The notes under the pieces were generated by a model. The model did no database searches and had not been told where the DNA came from. It worked only from the letters and a program-made list of their open reading frames with translations. Source: Trichopria drosophilae (taxonomy: Eukaryota > Arthropoda > Insecta > Hymenoptera > Diapriidae). Taken from it: a stretch of 64,000 nt of DNA. Made by a program: the position numbers and the translations under genes. Positions 1 through 13,732 of the stretch are shown one piece after another (positions within the stretch are counted from its first letter, which is position 1; each line of letters starts with the position of its first letter). The stretch spans positions 37,111,001 to 37,175,000 of the forward strand of contig CM059587.1 of the NCBI GenBank assembly GCA_030407085.1, given 5' to 3'.

Positions 1-32
1 GTCAGTTCAAACTCCAAAATAAACCAAGATTA

Positions 33-475
33 AATGATGCAAATAAGTGAAGTAAACATTAATCTGTCAGGATTCGCGAAAAATAATATTTATTTGGATT
101 TGATTAGTATGGAATTTGTATTTTATTTTAAGATCCATGTGGTATATAAATCATACAAAGAAAATGAATAACAAAATTAATATGGTATAGAGAATACAAA
201 ATTAAATGTTGTTGAGTTTTTCTCGATATAGTTATTAATCAAAGAAGGTCACTTTGACAAAACAAATGTTTACAAATTAATTATGAATAGTTTATAACTA
301 CTTACAAATGAAACAGAATGAAAATTTGATTTGATTGGAACGTTTCATGTATTATTTTGATCTTATTAATTTACGAATAATGACTGGCTTTGATACATTT
401 TAATCGAATCCAAATAAGTGTTATTTTTTTGCAACACCTGACAGATTAATGTTTACTATATTTTCATTTCATCAT
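33..475. repeat. inverted-repeat element, ~75-bp arms
   Basis: Arms 33-106 and 401-475 are near reverse complements, sharing TAAACATTAATCTGTCAGG and the ATTTGGATT(C/T)GATTA word. The loop is AT-rich and noncoding. Probably a MITE; the element may extend past the window start. Confidence 0.6.
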
Positions 476-596
476 TTCAGATTTTAATTGCGGTTAACAT
501 TCAAAAAGTGTACTTTTTTGACAAATTTTAAAATTTTGCATCATTTCTACAAGAAGCGTGTGGCATTGCGACACGGGAACAATGAATAAACTGCAT

Positions 597-1453
597 GTGA
601 GTCATTCTTCGTCAAATCGATCACGATCTGACATCACATTTCCGATTTTGTGAAAAATTGCAGAAAAGTTAGTACTTGGCATACATATCAATGTGATAAA
701 GGGATTTTTTGAAATTCCGAATATTTTCAAAATGGCTGCCGTATGAAATTTTCATAAACTTTTTTTCGAAAAATTATAGCTCGGCGGCATTTTATCTGAG
801 TTGGATAAAATTTGCTACACTATAGTAAAAAAGTCTGAACTTTTCGAAAAAAATATTTATAATTTAATATAATAATAATAAACGCATGAAAAAATATTTG
901 TTGTTTTTTTAACGATTTTTAACCACCGTGCACCCTTTTTATTTTTTTTTAAATATTGTTAATTTATGGCAAATTTGATCTAAGATTTAATTCAGATTTT
1001 TAATTCGTGGTATGTTTTTTAGTTTTTGAGTTATGAATTTTTTAAGTTGAACACCCCCGAAACTAGGGCGTGCGCTTATTGGAAATGTAACTGCTGCCGC
1101 CTTTTTCGACTCGCTATTCTGTTTCTATTTATTTTGTTCTTGGTAATTTATGTTTGAAAAACACTTGAAGTTTCAACCATGAATTTCGTTAAACTATAAG
1201 CTCAAAAATCATATATAAACGCAACCAATAATATACTAGACAAAAAATTATCACATTACAATTTTTCATTAAAATTTTGCTATTTATCTTTTACAGTTTC
1301 ATTCCATTTCTGCTATAGAAGTGGGTCTTGAATTACGTTATATTGAGCTTACTGCCGTGGGTCACTTATGCTAAGAACTAACTTTTCTGTAATTTTTAAT
1401 AAAATCGGAGATGTGATGTCAGATCATGATCGATTTGACGAAGAATGACTCAT
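597..1453. repeat. inverted-repeat element, ~87-bp arms
   Basis: Arms 597-684 and 1367-1453 match over nearly their whole length (for example GAGTCATTCTTCGTCAAATC and the reverse complement at ~1432-1451), with roughly one mismatch in ten. The 680-bp interior has no ORF. Likely a nonautonomous DNA transposon. Confidence 0.65.
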
Positions 1454-1469
1454 GTTCACGAAGTTTTGG

Positions 1470-4400
1470 TCTTTTTTCAAGGAATTCCGATTCAAAAAGG
1501 AAAATCGAAATTTAAAAAAAATCATAACATCGGGACAAAAAATCGGAGCAATTGTTCACAAAGGTCGTTTTAAAAGTCTTGAATTGCAGTTTTCGTAAAA
1601 AACTGGACACTTGGTAACATTAAAAGTAAAAAATTCAACGTTTGACAAATAAGAAATGATAATGTTTTATGCATATGAAAATTCAGAGCGTTCATATGAA
1701 CATTTCGCATTTGTAAATTGTAGTCCAAAACATTGTTCGTATAAACAGATTTAGTTTATTAACCTAAGATAACTACGCCTGTAATTAATCAATTTAACTA
1801 GTATTTTTCTAATAGAGTACCCATTTACGAAACATAATTTTATCATTCTTGTATTAAATAAAAAATAATAAAAAAAATGCCGTGTACGAAAGACCAATAT
1901 TGTTCATTATTAATCCGATAACGGCAATCTGTTATAATATTTCTCAATGAACATAATAGATATCATTTTTTGCTTTATTTTTTATTTTATTTTTTAGTAT
2001 GACTATTAAGTTCTTTTCTAATCTGACCGACTGAAGGAAAGAAAAGGAATAAATTTGAAATTTTCCGATTTACTAATAATACATTGAAACAGATTGTTTT
2101 GATCTAATCCACAATTGACATATGTTGATTTCATGTTAGAACCTGTTTTTAAGGTAGTTAGATCCTAGGATATAGTATGTTTGGGAAAATTATTTAATAC
2201 CGTTTCCAAGAAATTCATTTTCATTATTAATGATATTATTGAAGAAACAAAGATTACTTTTCTTTAAAAAAAATGAAGCCTGCAAAAATAACTTGTTAAA
2301 CAAATGTTATTAATGACTCACATTTTCTTTTTTGGCCAGTTAAGAATCTGTTAAAAATGAATGGATTTTAAGAGTGACCTTACCATTTCGAGAAAAAGTT
2401 TTTCTACAACTTTACCGTACGATTTTGACAATTTTTCAAATAAAATTGTGAATTTTTCTAGCAAAATTTACATTATTTCTAATCGAGCATCCATCAAATA
2501 TTTAGTTATTATTTTATTATTACAAAAATATAAATAAAAGAGAAAAGATGGGTCTGTAAAATGTCCGCTTACTTTGTATACTTGTTAGCCAATATTATTT
2601 ATTTATTTATTATTATTATTATTTAATAATTGCGAGCATAAAAACAAATTTATTTTATTTGAGCTGTATATTTTGTTTCTGTGAAGACATAGGATAAATA
2701 CTACGTTGTACACTTTTATTATCTTATTCATTATTCTGAATTAAAATGTAACAATATATAAGATAATGTTGTTGAATAAATTTAATAAAAATACAGACGA
2801 TATTTTCAAAATAATTTTCTATATAAAATTCTCATCGCTATATTATTAGACAATATTTAAATACATAGTATAAAACGAAAGAATTAAGATAAATCAACGA
2901 AGTAATTAAAATACAGAAACAATAGACAGGTTCTCTAACAATATATTTGAAAAAAGTGTACATGTTCTTGGAAATTGAAAAGATTGAGAATAATTGTAAT
3001 TAAAAAACAAAATAGTAGTCGATTGCGCATACTTCAATTGTTATAAATAACAAAATAATTCCTTGAAATTTATCAGAATATAAAATATTCGGAGTATAAA
3101 CATCTATTTTGCAACTTAGAAATCGTATAGTAAATTTTGTTATGTAAACAATAACAATTATTTAAATAATTTTTTAATCCAGGTACCTTTTGAGTAACGG
3201 TAAATTAAAAACAATTGTATGTTTTGGAAAATCCTGACTAGTTAAACTAGCTAATTTTATTTTCAGTGTCATACCATTTTATACATTAACAATGTATCTT
3301 GACAGAAACCATGTATTATAAACATACTAGCAATTTTATATTTATATTTTTTTTATTTATCAGAATCGCCGATACGAATTTACAACATACGGAAAAAAGT
3401 AGTTACAGCGACGGCTTTAAACATCGAAATAGTTATATACTCAGCCTGGTTTTGCAGTTGCGTTACTACTTAAGTAGTTACTAATGAGATAGCGAAGTCT
3501 AATTTGGATTCTAAAACTAGTTTCTAAATTTCCTGAACTCCAAAATGACTCATTTAAGTGTGTTTTCCCTCTTTCCATTAACGAAGGATTGAAATGTCAG
3601 TTTAACAATTTCCTTTTTTCGATGTATCTGTCGGTTTATCGCAAGCAAGTTGGTGGTTAAACGTAAACAAAATTACTTTCACTGTTTATTTTTTGGTGGT
3701 CCTTCTAGAAAATGATTCATTTTTCTATAAATTATGCTGTATAAAAATCGAGTTCGTTAAAAAATTGGAAGGAAATCCCCTTTTAAACGCTAAAATTAAA
3801 ATTTTCTTGATAAATCACAAAATTAGTAAATTACCATTCATACTATCTACTACTTTTGTAAAGCTAATTTTAAATCTATAAACAAACGCTTCGCTCAAAA
3901 AAATTTGGACAGCAGTTATTCATGTCGTTACAAAAGACCAGAATAAGTAGAAATTATTCCAACGCGTCTGAACTTTTAACCTCAAAAAACGTAAGCAAAA
4001 AAGAATTCTCCACTTTAGTTGTAGGAAAATAGAAAGCATTAAAAATCTGGAACTCGTGTTACGTCATTTTCTATCTGTGTTTTGTAAACATAGTGGTTCC
4101 TCGAAGGTGTTTGGTAGTGGTCCTGTAACAGTGACCTTTTTGAACAATGAATTCACTGGAATTGTGTTTCTTAATCATTTATCCTAGGACCGATAGAGTT
4201 CAATAAACTAGTTCCACAATTTTTCAACAACATCTGGATAGATTAGGCAATTCATTTGATGCTTTGATATTTGTACATCCAGAAAACGAAAATCAATTGG
4301 AAAGTATTCATAATTTTCCAATCTTTCTATATTCCGAATTATTTTCAATCTCTACAGAAGTATTGAAAATGTCCGTGAATAATTCTGAACATACTATCCT

Positions 4401-5770
4401 ATTCCATCCTTACCCATACTTAAAATTTTGAAGTTCATTTGAATGAAAAAGAAAGGTTATGTATGCACTATGTGTCAATTTCTAGGTACAGTTTAGCGAT
4501 TTCGACGATACTGTAGTCCCCGACCTAAGTTATACGGTCGGTTCTTTCAAAATGGCGGAAATTTATCCAAAGTTATAGCCCCTCACTGTCTCCACTTCCG
4601 TAACTTTGTTTATATCCGTGCAATGAGTGCTTTTGGGTGTGAGTGTCGCAGACTGTGACACTATTTTTCAAAGTCAATTTAAAATATATTATAACCTGTA
4701 AACACTCATTTTTATAACACTAATAGATAGTGTGATTACTTCAGTTGATAAAATAACAAAGATATGCATACAAAAATAACGTATTTTAATAAAAATATTC
4801 ATTTTTTTTTTAAATTTGGGTTTGTTACAGTCTGCCCTATACGTGGGGTAGATTTATACTGTGGGGTACATCGTGACGTATGATGTAAGGCATGAAAATA
4901 ATTTGTTTAAATACATTATCATGTTATTATAATGATTTTTACAATTATATTTGGTTATTAATTTTATATTTACAAAATCTTTTATCTTGTATACTTACCT
5001 ATTCGATACAAATTCACTTTTTATCACAGCGAACATTTATATTACATTTTGTATTTAATTCTAATCTCCAATCTACATGTGTTAAAAACAATATTTTGTT
5101 AAATAATACAATCTGTAGGTTATGTCACAAACTGCCCCACAATTCTGTGTCACAATGAACCCCACATGATGATATTTACGATTTTCATTAAATTTTAAGA
5201 AATTTAATATTTTTAGGTAAATTTTTTAATTCGATTATTATATTTGATTATTCTATTATTCAGTTGATGCCTTACTAAAGATACCGAAGAAATATATGTA
5301 AATTTATGACACAAGGAAATTGAGACAAAAAGGTTACTTGAGATACATTAAAACTCATATTTATCTATTACTCACCATCACCCTTAGAAACCCCGTTATT
5401 TTCACGTTTTTTTTTATTGGCAGTGAAACCCTTAATATTATACAAAGATATTGGATTTTTTCGGTGCACAGGTTTCGAGAAATTTTGAGTGGAACAGGGT
5501 GCCCCATGTCACAGTCTATTCCACTCTCCCCTAATTTTGGACGGTATAACTTAGGGTGGGGACTATTGTAATTGTATACAAGCGTGTGGAAACACTGGGT
5601 CATTATATCCAGCGAAATTTCGGTTCGAGAATGGTGGTTTAATTATGTCTTTAAAATAATCCTGAACTAAGATATAATGAAAACTCTCAGTGTAACATTC
5701 ATGAATTATTCTCCAGAGATGCAAAAAAGGAATTTAGAAGAATTCAAAATAATTCAAAATACTAGGCACT
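1470..5770. other. AT-rich intergenic DNA, no gene seen
   Basis: Only short chance ORFs. Simple sequence of (TTTA)n/(TTA)n type lies at ~2590-2626. The stretch 4820-5170 has scattered TGCCCCAC/GTGGGG words on both strands that may be the ends of an old element. The part at 4136-4290 resembles the direct repeats at 5774-6355. Confidence 0.5.
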
Positions 5771-5773
5771 CAA

Positions 5774-6355
5774 TTAAAAACCCGCGTTCGAACGAAGCCT
5801 GGAAGGGCTTACGATTATGTGATTCATTATCAAGGATCATCCAGAATAAGTTCTTGTATAACATAATGTGTTTTAAAGCGTTGACCATTGTATTAGAAAT
5901 TAGTAAACTCCGGGATTTGTCAGATTTGGATGACGGGTTAGGTTAGAAGAACAAAAAATATAACCTAATATTCCACATTCCTTATATCAAACTATTTTTC
6001 ATCCACATCATTTGTGTCTGATTCCACTGGGGTAGTCTTTTAAGAATGACCTTTTTCAACAAGACCTTGATTAGGCAACTCACTCAACCCGACGCTGTTG
6101 ACATTTGTACAGTCCACTCAAAAAACACACATCGAACCAAGCCTGAAAGCGTTTCCGGTCACATAATTCAAGTTCCATTCAGAATATACTGTGATATGAG
6201 GACATAATTTGTTTTTAAAAGTTTACAATCATGTTCATGATCAGTTCTTTCGATCTAGTGGTTAAACGAACCAAAAAGACAACCTAACCTTCGACACTTT
6301 TTCAGGCAAACTATTTTTCATCCACGTCATTTGTGTCTAATTCCACTCCGAATAA
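5774..6355. repeat. two diverged direct repeats, period ~320-350 bp
   Basis: Unit 1 (~5774-6030) and unit 2 (~6128-6350) share GAA(C)GAAGCCTG-type sequence at their starts. Near their ends both have AAACTATTTTTCATCCAC followed by (A/G)TCATTTGTGTCT. Each unit ends with ATTCCACT. A weaker partial copy is at 4136-4290. The open frame at 5677-5946 falls in unit 1 but is not preserved in unit 2, so it is probably not a gene. Confidence 0.5.
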
Positions 6356-6449
6356 CCTTCATTTTGGTAGACCATCACCACTTTGACCACTGTCATTGTC
6401 AGTAGTTATATGCAATAATTTTGCAGGAATTGGAGAACGGTTGAAAATT

Positions 6450-7125
6450 TTGGATAATCACTAGCACAATGTGGAAAAAGTCAAAGAATACCTTTAGAAC
6501 TTTCCTTCCTTTTGACTTGTGTAAGTGCACTTTACGCAATAGATCGTTGGAACTCGAATTTTGTCGAAAAGCCGATGGCGACCGTAGGACGTTACTGGTG
6601 GATTTGATCGAGAGAAAAAAACGACCTCGCGCCCTTGCCGGGTCGTTAATCGAAATATTGTAGTCGGTGCAGTCGCGGTGTGTCGGGAACGCACGTGCCG
6701 GACGGGCCTATGATGCAACTGTTAACACGGGCGTACGCACACTTATTTACGCAGTCGATTGTTGGCCACCGAGAGAGGTGCTCCGGTTTCGGTTCGAGAT
6801 TCGAAATCTTAAAAAAGGAGGGAGATTGGGAGAGGGGATCGGGGATTGAGGGGAGGAAATAGAGGGGATAAGAAGAGGATTCGAGGAAAACGGAGGCGCG
6901 ACGTACACTCGACCGACAAAGGTCGCAGCCATACTGGAAAGCCTTCGAGCTTGATCATATCGACTTGGTGTCTTTTCTAACGACTCGCTCGCTAGCTCTC
7001 CCACAGATTCGATGCGTCCCGACACCGACAGAAACGAAGAGAGGCGCCATCCAGGGGCATCCACTGTCATTGTTCCTACGGACAAGGCCGAAAACTCTTT
7101 TTTCTTTTATTTCGTATTAGAAACG
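6450..7125. promoter_or_regulatory. GC/CpG-rich island, possible promoter or 5' UTR exon of an unseen gene
   Basis: An abrupt change from AT-rich DNA to sequence dense in CG dinucleotides (for example around 6560-6730 and 6890-7080), including a purine-rich stretch at 6810-6880. Short ORFs occur in several frames on both strands but none looks like a known protein. In insect genomes such islands often mark the first exon or promoter of a gene with long introns; here that is inference only. Confidence 0.35.
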
Positions 7126-7171
7126 CGAGCCGAAATTTTGGAGAGGGATACAATTCCCGAATAATAAATAA

Positions 7172-8108
7172 TGGAGTAGGGGAATGTATCCATGAGTGGA
7201 CCACATTTAGGGTAAAAAGTTAATTAAATAAAGGAATTTTTAAGTCTTCTATACAACGTTAGGTAGATATAGTCCCTAGGTATAAATTAAATGCATTTGG
7301 GTTACTTTCTGCAGTTAAATAAAATTGATCAAACCTTTTTTACGAAGGGACGTTTTTTGGTTAAAAAAAGATTTGTATCCATGAGTGGACCACTTGTTCA
7401 TATCCCCTTAGAATGGCTAGAAACAGTAAAAATGCAACGAAATTCTAATTTTCATATAATAATTGATTTATTTTGAACACTTTTACTGTGTGCAATACAT
7501 GGAGAAAATGTGAATAAAGGTAAGGTCAACATAAAAAAGAAACTTTCTGAAAAAACCATCGAATCAATCATCGGATTGACAATTCTTGCAAGTAAAGACT
7601 ATTCTTATTTGATACACAAGAGAAATCGAAAGGTCTTTGGCATTCACCGCACTTAATCAAGTTTCTTCTATTTAATTTTAAACTGATAAAAACAAGTGGA
7701 CCGCTTATAGATACAAAAAGTGGTCCACTCATGGAAATGGAAGCCGAAATTAAAATGCATGACATTTTTTCGTAGCATTGAAATATTTGTAAACCCTTCA
7801 GATATGATGAATTTCAATGTTTAATTTACAAGAAAAAAATAAAACTTAGCTTAAAAAAGTAAGAAATCTTGTTTGTTTTGTTTTGTAATATTCAATTGAA
7901 ATGAACGCAAAACTTTGACAACGTTTTTCAACAGTACATTTCTACGAGCAGCTGTACTGAATGCGAAAATGTATGTATTGACTTAGGTATCTTATTAAAA
8001 ATGGTTTTGCGATAATGCGCGTCTGTTTCAACCAAAAATTTGATATTTCGTTTTTAGTTTGATAAAATCAGACGCATGGAGCCGAGCCGCCCCTGGAAAC
8101 ATTCCTCT
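7172..8108. mobile_element. inverted-repeat element with reiterated ATGAGTGGACCAC word
   Basis: The word TATCCATGAGTGGACCAC occurs at ~7188 and ~7378 in direct orientation and as its reverse complement near 7718-7737. A further GTAG(G/A)GGAATGT pairs the outer ends (~7172 and ~8108). This suggests a ~0.9-kb nonautonomous DNA transposon; the exact ends are uncertain. Confidence 0.4.
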
Positions 8109-8221
8109 ACAATTAGTTTTTGCTTTGGAAAAAATTCCTCCCAGGTTAAACTTTACTGATATCTCTTTAATAGCTTCTCAGGAATCTACACAGGAAAGTT
8201 TATCTCTAAATAGTGTGCTAC

Positions 8222-8992
8222 TTTTTTATTGAACAAAATAACCTAAAAAATCTTGAATAACTAATTACACTCAAAATTTATATTATCATATTTGAAAGAT
8301 ATTCCAGAAGGTGTCATGTGTAATAAACCCAGGTAAAAATGTTTTATAAAGTTTTTACAAAATCTTTATACAATTTTTATAAAGAAAATGATTCTATCAA
8401 GTTTTTATAAAGTTTTTATATGTACATATAAATTTTATACAATACTGTAATAAAAAATTGTATAAAATATATGTCCACATAAAAACATTAGAAAAACTTT
8501 GTAACCTTTTTATAGAATCATTTCTTTATAAAAGTTGTATAAAGATTTTATAAAAACTTTACAAAACATTTTTACCTGGGAATACATCGACCCCGTCATA
8601 TGATTGGTTTTTTAAACTTTAGTGTGATCCAGTGTGGTCTTGGATAAATGATCTCAATCGGAATTTATATTTCCACATTTAAAATACATTCGAGAATGTT
8701 TCATGTTTAAAAAACGCATCGACTCCTTTAGGTTACTGTTTTCGTAGAATTTTAGTGTGATCCGGAGTGATCTTGAATAACTAATTACACTCGAAATGTA
8801 TATCATATTTAACTGAGATTCCAGAAGGTTTCATGTGTAAAAAATTCATCCGCCCCCTTATATTAGTGGTTTTTTAAAATTTTATTGTGATCCGGTGTGA
8901 TCTTGGATAACTGATCACACTGGACATTGATATTATCATATTTGAAAGACATTCCAGAAGGTTTCATGTGTAACAAACGCATTTAACAAAAC
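8222..8992. repeat. tandem array, ~132-bp unit, about four copies
   Basis: The phrase TCTTG(A/G)ATAA recurs at 8251, 8638, 8771 and 8901, and CCAGAAGGT(G/T)TCATGTG-type sequence recurs in register. After subtracting the 255 bp of the inserted element, the period is 130-133 bp. It is a small diverged satellite, not coding. Confidence 0.7.
8328..8580. mobile_element. 253-bp palindromic MITE inserted in the tandem array
   Basis: The ends CCCAGGTAAAAATGTTTT and AAAACATTTTTACCTGGG are perfect complements, and pairing continues for ~70 bp inward. The interior repeats TTTTTATAAAG-like words. Comparison with the other array units shows the pre-insertion sequence is restored exactly if AA (8326-8327 and 8581-8582) is a 2-bp target duplication. 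Confidence 0.75.
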
Positions 8993-11900
8993 GACTTTAA
9001 GTCGACTCAAACTTCAGGGACATAGGTTTTCGGCGTCTAAGTATTCAGAGTCACAATAACAGCAACCTAAGCAATGGAAAGAGCACAACATTTCGCATAA
9101 AAAGTGTCAATAACGTTTTTTTTGTCAAGGCATAATTGAACGAAGTAGAATTTTTGCGATATCCTAATAAAAAAAAAAGAATCCTTCAAGATGTCTAAAA
9201 GATATCCTTCAATCCGTCAAAGATATCTTGAAACTGTCAAAAATATCATTAAATTGTCTTACGCACCAATTTTGGAAACTAGAATAAATTTACTATTTTG
9301 GCGGTTATTTGGATTCTGTAACAAAAATCCTATAAGAACCGGCTCTAATTTATAGGGCACCACAATTTTGTTGGGCTGTGTAATCGATTTGAAAAAATAC
9401 GTAATAGCGCTTTCTGACCTTCTATAGATTATTTTGTGCCCTACTAAAAAGGTTCATTTTTTGTGTATTTTGCACTGCATTCGATGCAGCAGCATTGGAC
9501 TGAAAAAAAGTACGGATTTTTTCCATTTTAAGAACGTTTACCAATAATTATTAGCTAAATCGTATGGAAATTGTGATTAAATACTTTTAAAGATATAGGT
9601 AATAAAAGTGAATCTGTTTAAATTAGTAACAAAATTTATTAATTATTAGTCAATTTTTACTAATTGAATCAGTTTTAATCAAATTATGTTACTGACCAAT
9701 ATATGGTAAGTTTAGTTACTAATTTCAAATAGTAACCCACTTTTTACTAATTCACATATCCGCAAAATATAATTTAAACTCACATATATTTCTCTCAAAG
9801 TTATGATTTCTCGTAAAATCTTAAAATAAATAAAGGATGTTCGCAAAAAGTCATTAAAAGTCGTAAAGGCTAATATTGTTACCGATTTCGTTGTTAAATA
9901 TCAAAACATACGAAAATAAATCCATAATAAAGTATCAGACGACTCAACAGAGTCGTAAGAAGACGAAGTTAGTAAACAAAGAGACAATTTGACACCATGA
10001 TTACACACAGATACAAGTTGCATATCATAATAGATATGATTCCCTGTAAACTGAACCATTTGGAGAAAAAATTATTGATCTTATTCTCGACCATTCACGA
10101 TATTTCAAAAATAGTTTATTAAAGTGAAAAAACACACAAAACGCAATTAGAAATCTGAAATTCTCAAACTGGCAGATTTTAAGAAAATAAAAAAAATATT
10201 ATATATCTTCTCAGAAACAAAAAAAAACACCAAATGAATGTTTATGGTAAATAATACATATGATCTATAGATCCTGAAAATTTGACGAAAAAAACAGATG
10301 GCATTTTGTGAAAAAATTTCTTTTTGTTAAACAAATTTTAATTATTTCAATTAGTTATCGACTTTTTGAATTTATACCAATCCATCATTAAAAAACTTGA
10401 AAAACCTTGAAAAAAATTGAAGGAGTCACAAGATTTTGACCAAGACGTTTGCAAAAAACTTATTTTTTACTTAAAATCTGGAATTGTTCATAAAAATTTC
10501 AAAAAATGTTTCATGAAAATTTAAAAAATACGTGTTTTTTTATTTTTCAAATAGATTAACATATTTTATCATGAAGGTCATTTTTGACATACCATCGGAC
10601 TGCCTGCATGGTTTGAGATGGATCCAATCGACTACTTTCACATTCTACACGCGCAATAAATATTTCCATTGTTTAATGCTACTTCAGATATTATATTTTC
10701 CATTTACATATGTTCTATCTATGACGCAATAAAGTAGAATAGTTTCAATTCTACTACCATACTTCAAAGCTACTCAAGAGGTGTAATAATTTAAACTTAT
10801 AATAAAATTAAAGTTGAACATTTATTTATATTAAGGTAACTTAATTTGTTTTGTGTAATATAACGTTTTATATTTTGTACACCTATCAATATAGTTTACA
10901 TTTAATCTCTTTGTATATCTTGTATATTTTCTGAAATAAAAAATGAATAATATATTTTGTTTTGGCACTGGGTAGTTTCAAACTGTAAATTGGTGTTCAT
11001 TTCCACGACCTACATCGATCACAACAGAGATAATGTTTTTTCAACCATATTGTAATATAAGGAAGATTGGGTCCAAGATCCGTGGAAATTTTCGGGACCG
11101 CTTTTATAATATTAAAAAATTCTAAAATTGAATTTTGTAAAAAATTGCTTGGTAAGACGGTCCTACATAAATCGAAGTTGATAGTCATCATTATTTTAAA
11201 AAATTTGTTTAATAAGATGTTTCGGCATTCTAGTATGTGCCATCTTCAGTTATTTTTAAATTAAAAAATAGTTGAAATAGTTTTTTTTGTTGTGATGCCT
11301 GTGCAATTATGGCGAGTGATTTATGTTGTACCGGGGTTTTTAAATGCCGAAACATTAAATAAGCATATTGAATCCGTCAACTTCGATTGTAAAAATCTAA
11401 CCTGAAATTCGCGATCAGAGGCCCCAAAAACTCGTGTGTCTTTACTTTCCGATTATACCACACAGACATGGATTTCATCAATAACGTTCACAGTTGATCA
11501 AATAATGCATATTTGTTCTATATATTGAAGTTTCGAAAGGTTAGGTTGATTCGAGGAAAAACAAGAAAATGTCTAGTTTAATTTCATAGATTTTGTGCAC
11601 TTTTTGTTGCGGTTTGGTATCGGTATCGCAACTTTATCGATGCGAAAAAATGCTCAATTAATGAATCACGCGAAATTTTGTTCTTTTTTATTTAAAATGC
11701 ACCATATTGGTTTTTGGAGCCATTAAAATGGAATTGTGACATCGTCTAAAAAGTAGTAGAATGTGTTTGCTTGACATCTTTATTTCAGTTTTTTACTGCA
11801 GAAAATAAGTCATTAGTTGAGAATTTTGCATTTTCCGAACTTAATGTGTTAAATCGTTAAAACGGCGTTCCAGTTTACCCCACTACTAGGGACTATTAAG

Positions 11901-12247
11901 AAAGTTCCAAGGCAGAATTATTACCAGCATACTAGCGGTACAAAAAATGCATAATAAGAAATTAAATTAAAAAACCTTCTTGGAAAATCGAAAACGATAT
12001 GAGCTTGATGATGTAAACATTTTTATATACTCTTACGCTTGGTTTATTCATAATTTATTGGAATAAATAAACTGAATGCCTCTGAAACCGATCCGTCAGT
12101 TAATAACACAATAGTATTTATCAACCAACGTACACTATTGGATCTAGATTTGGTGAAAAGTACTCCTTAGTTGATCCCGATAAACACGTCTTTATATTCG
12201 TATCGTAGTATCGTTCGTATGAACCTAAAAAAGGATGAGATGCCATT
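8993..12247. other. AT-rich intergenic DNA, no gene seen
   Basis: No supported ORF. The stretch 9560-9770 is enriched in GTTACTAA/TTAGTAAC words on both strands, as is 17690-17850, which suggests two remnants of one family. Nothing else was recognised. Confidence 0.45.
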
Positions 12248-12353
12248 CCCTGCAAACACAAAAGTACCAGTTATGTAACAACTATGTAACATTGATGTAT
12301 CAATGTAACCGTTACGTAAATATTACATAACTGTTACTTTCCGTGCTTGCAGG
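12248..12353. mobile_element. 106-bp palindromic MITE, family with CCCTGCAAACAC ends (copy A)
   Basis: It begins CCCTGCAAACACAAAAGTA and ends with the complement TGCTTGCAGG. Inside, TTATGTAAC and TTACGTAA words alternate so that almost the whole element folds on itself. Two further copies lie at 52327-52433 and 52669-52775. Confidence 0.75.
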
Positions 12354-13730
12354 TTTATGTTATTCCGCTATGATATATTCGTAACCAGCGTACCAAAAAC
12401 GTAGGAAAGCATCGTTATAATAAAAATTAGAGATAATACCTTTCCAGAAACATATATGAGTAATTCCGCAATACTTAAGAAACGGCCTATTTAGAACACG
12501 AATTTAATATAATTGATAAGTAAACACAATTTGTTTATGCGAAGAAAATGTTAGAAAATATCATCGAATAGATTTGGAGTATCGTTTGCAGTATCGTTAA
12601 GTACTGTACTTTCAGCACATGTAATTCTCAAGAAGGTGCCTATCTTCTGAAATAAAATATAAAGACAAACATAAAGGAAACTGAATTTTCATCAAAAATG
12701 AATTTGTTTACATCGAATCGTTTGAGAAAAAAGTACGTTTAGAGGTTTCGAAAGAATAGTATATGAGTGCTTTCATAAAAATTATTCAAACTACACTTTT
12801 TAAATTACCGTGCCATTTTAGCGGAAAAAATTATAAGATTTTGGAAAACTATACTACTTGCGCCCCTCGCATCGAAAATAGTTATTTTTTTTGCGGCGCA
12901 CCATTTATACAAATTGAAAATACCCAAAACCGATTGCGAGTTTTTGTTTGTTATATTTTTGAAAGTAGGTTACTATTTTCAAGTGGCTAAGGGCCTCCAA
13001 ATATCAAGCATTACAAAAAGAAGAAAATCGTTATTTTATTTTGTGTTATTTATTCCTATACATTGGTAGAACCCTTTAGGTATCTTACATGACTGAATAG
13101 TTTGTACTCACATATTGCTATTTGCACCTCTTGAAACAATGAAAACAACTTTGCACTTGGATGGCTACAAACAAAAATCTTTTTTTTATAGATTAAATAT
13201 TAAAAGATCGTGGAATTCCTCATGTACAAATGATGTGATGTTAAGAAGTAAACAAAATCTAACTACATACCAAAAAAAACAAAATACTGTCGTAGGTCGC
13301 TTGATAAGATGGGCGTGTCACTCTATCTCCCAAATGTCTCAAGAATGTTGAAACTTGAAGTAATATTAATGTAATCTCATAATGCGTTTATTTTCCAATA
13401 AAAATGATAATATTGATTTGATTGTACAAATTGACTTGATATCCAATTTTATATACTATTTGAAATTCGTATTCCTTATTTTTAAATGGTAAGATATTAC
13501 CCATTAAAAACAAAATATTAAATACAAGAACATTTTCAAGAAATAAACAATCCGAAATTTATTCAGCAAAAGAACATAGAATCCAAGACATACTACACAC
13601 CAATTTAACTTAATGCATTAATGCCCAACTGGACCTAAATTTGCGTTGAATCCAGCCTTCACATTTTTTATGAAAATGCAGTTGGGTGTTGATCTAATAT
13701 TTTCCTGTAGGTTTCGGGTCCGCTCTTTTT
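12354..13730. other. AT-rich intergenic DNA, no gene seen
   Basis: Short ORFs at 12763-12990 and 13115-13351 have no recognisable similarity and look like chance. Confidence 0.4.
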
Positions 13731-13732
13731 TT

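Noticed and set aside
6747..7085. 112-codon minus-strand ORF in the CpG-rich island
   Set aside because: Open because of GC content; overlapping frames are open on both strands and none resembles a protein family.
8222..8992. Tandem repeats considered as a CRISPR array
   Set aside because: Units are ~132 bp, contiguous and diverged with no spacers, and the genome is eukaryotic.
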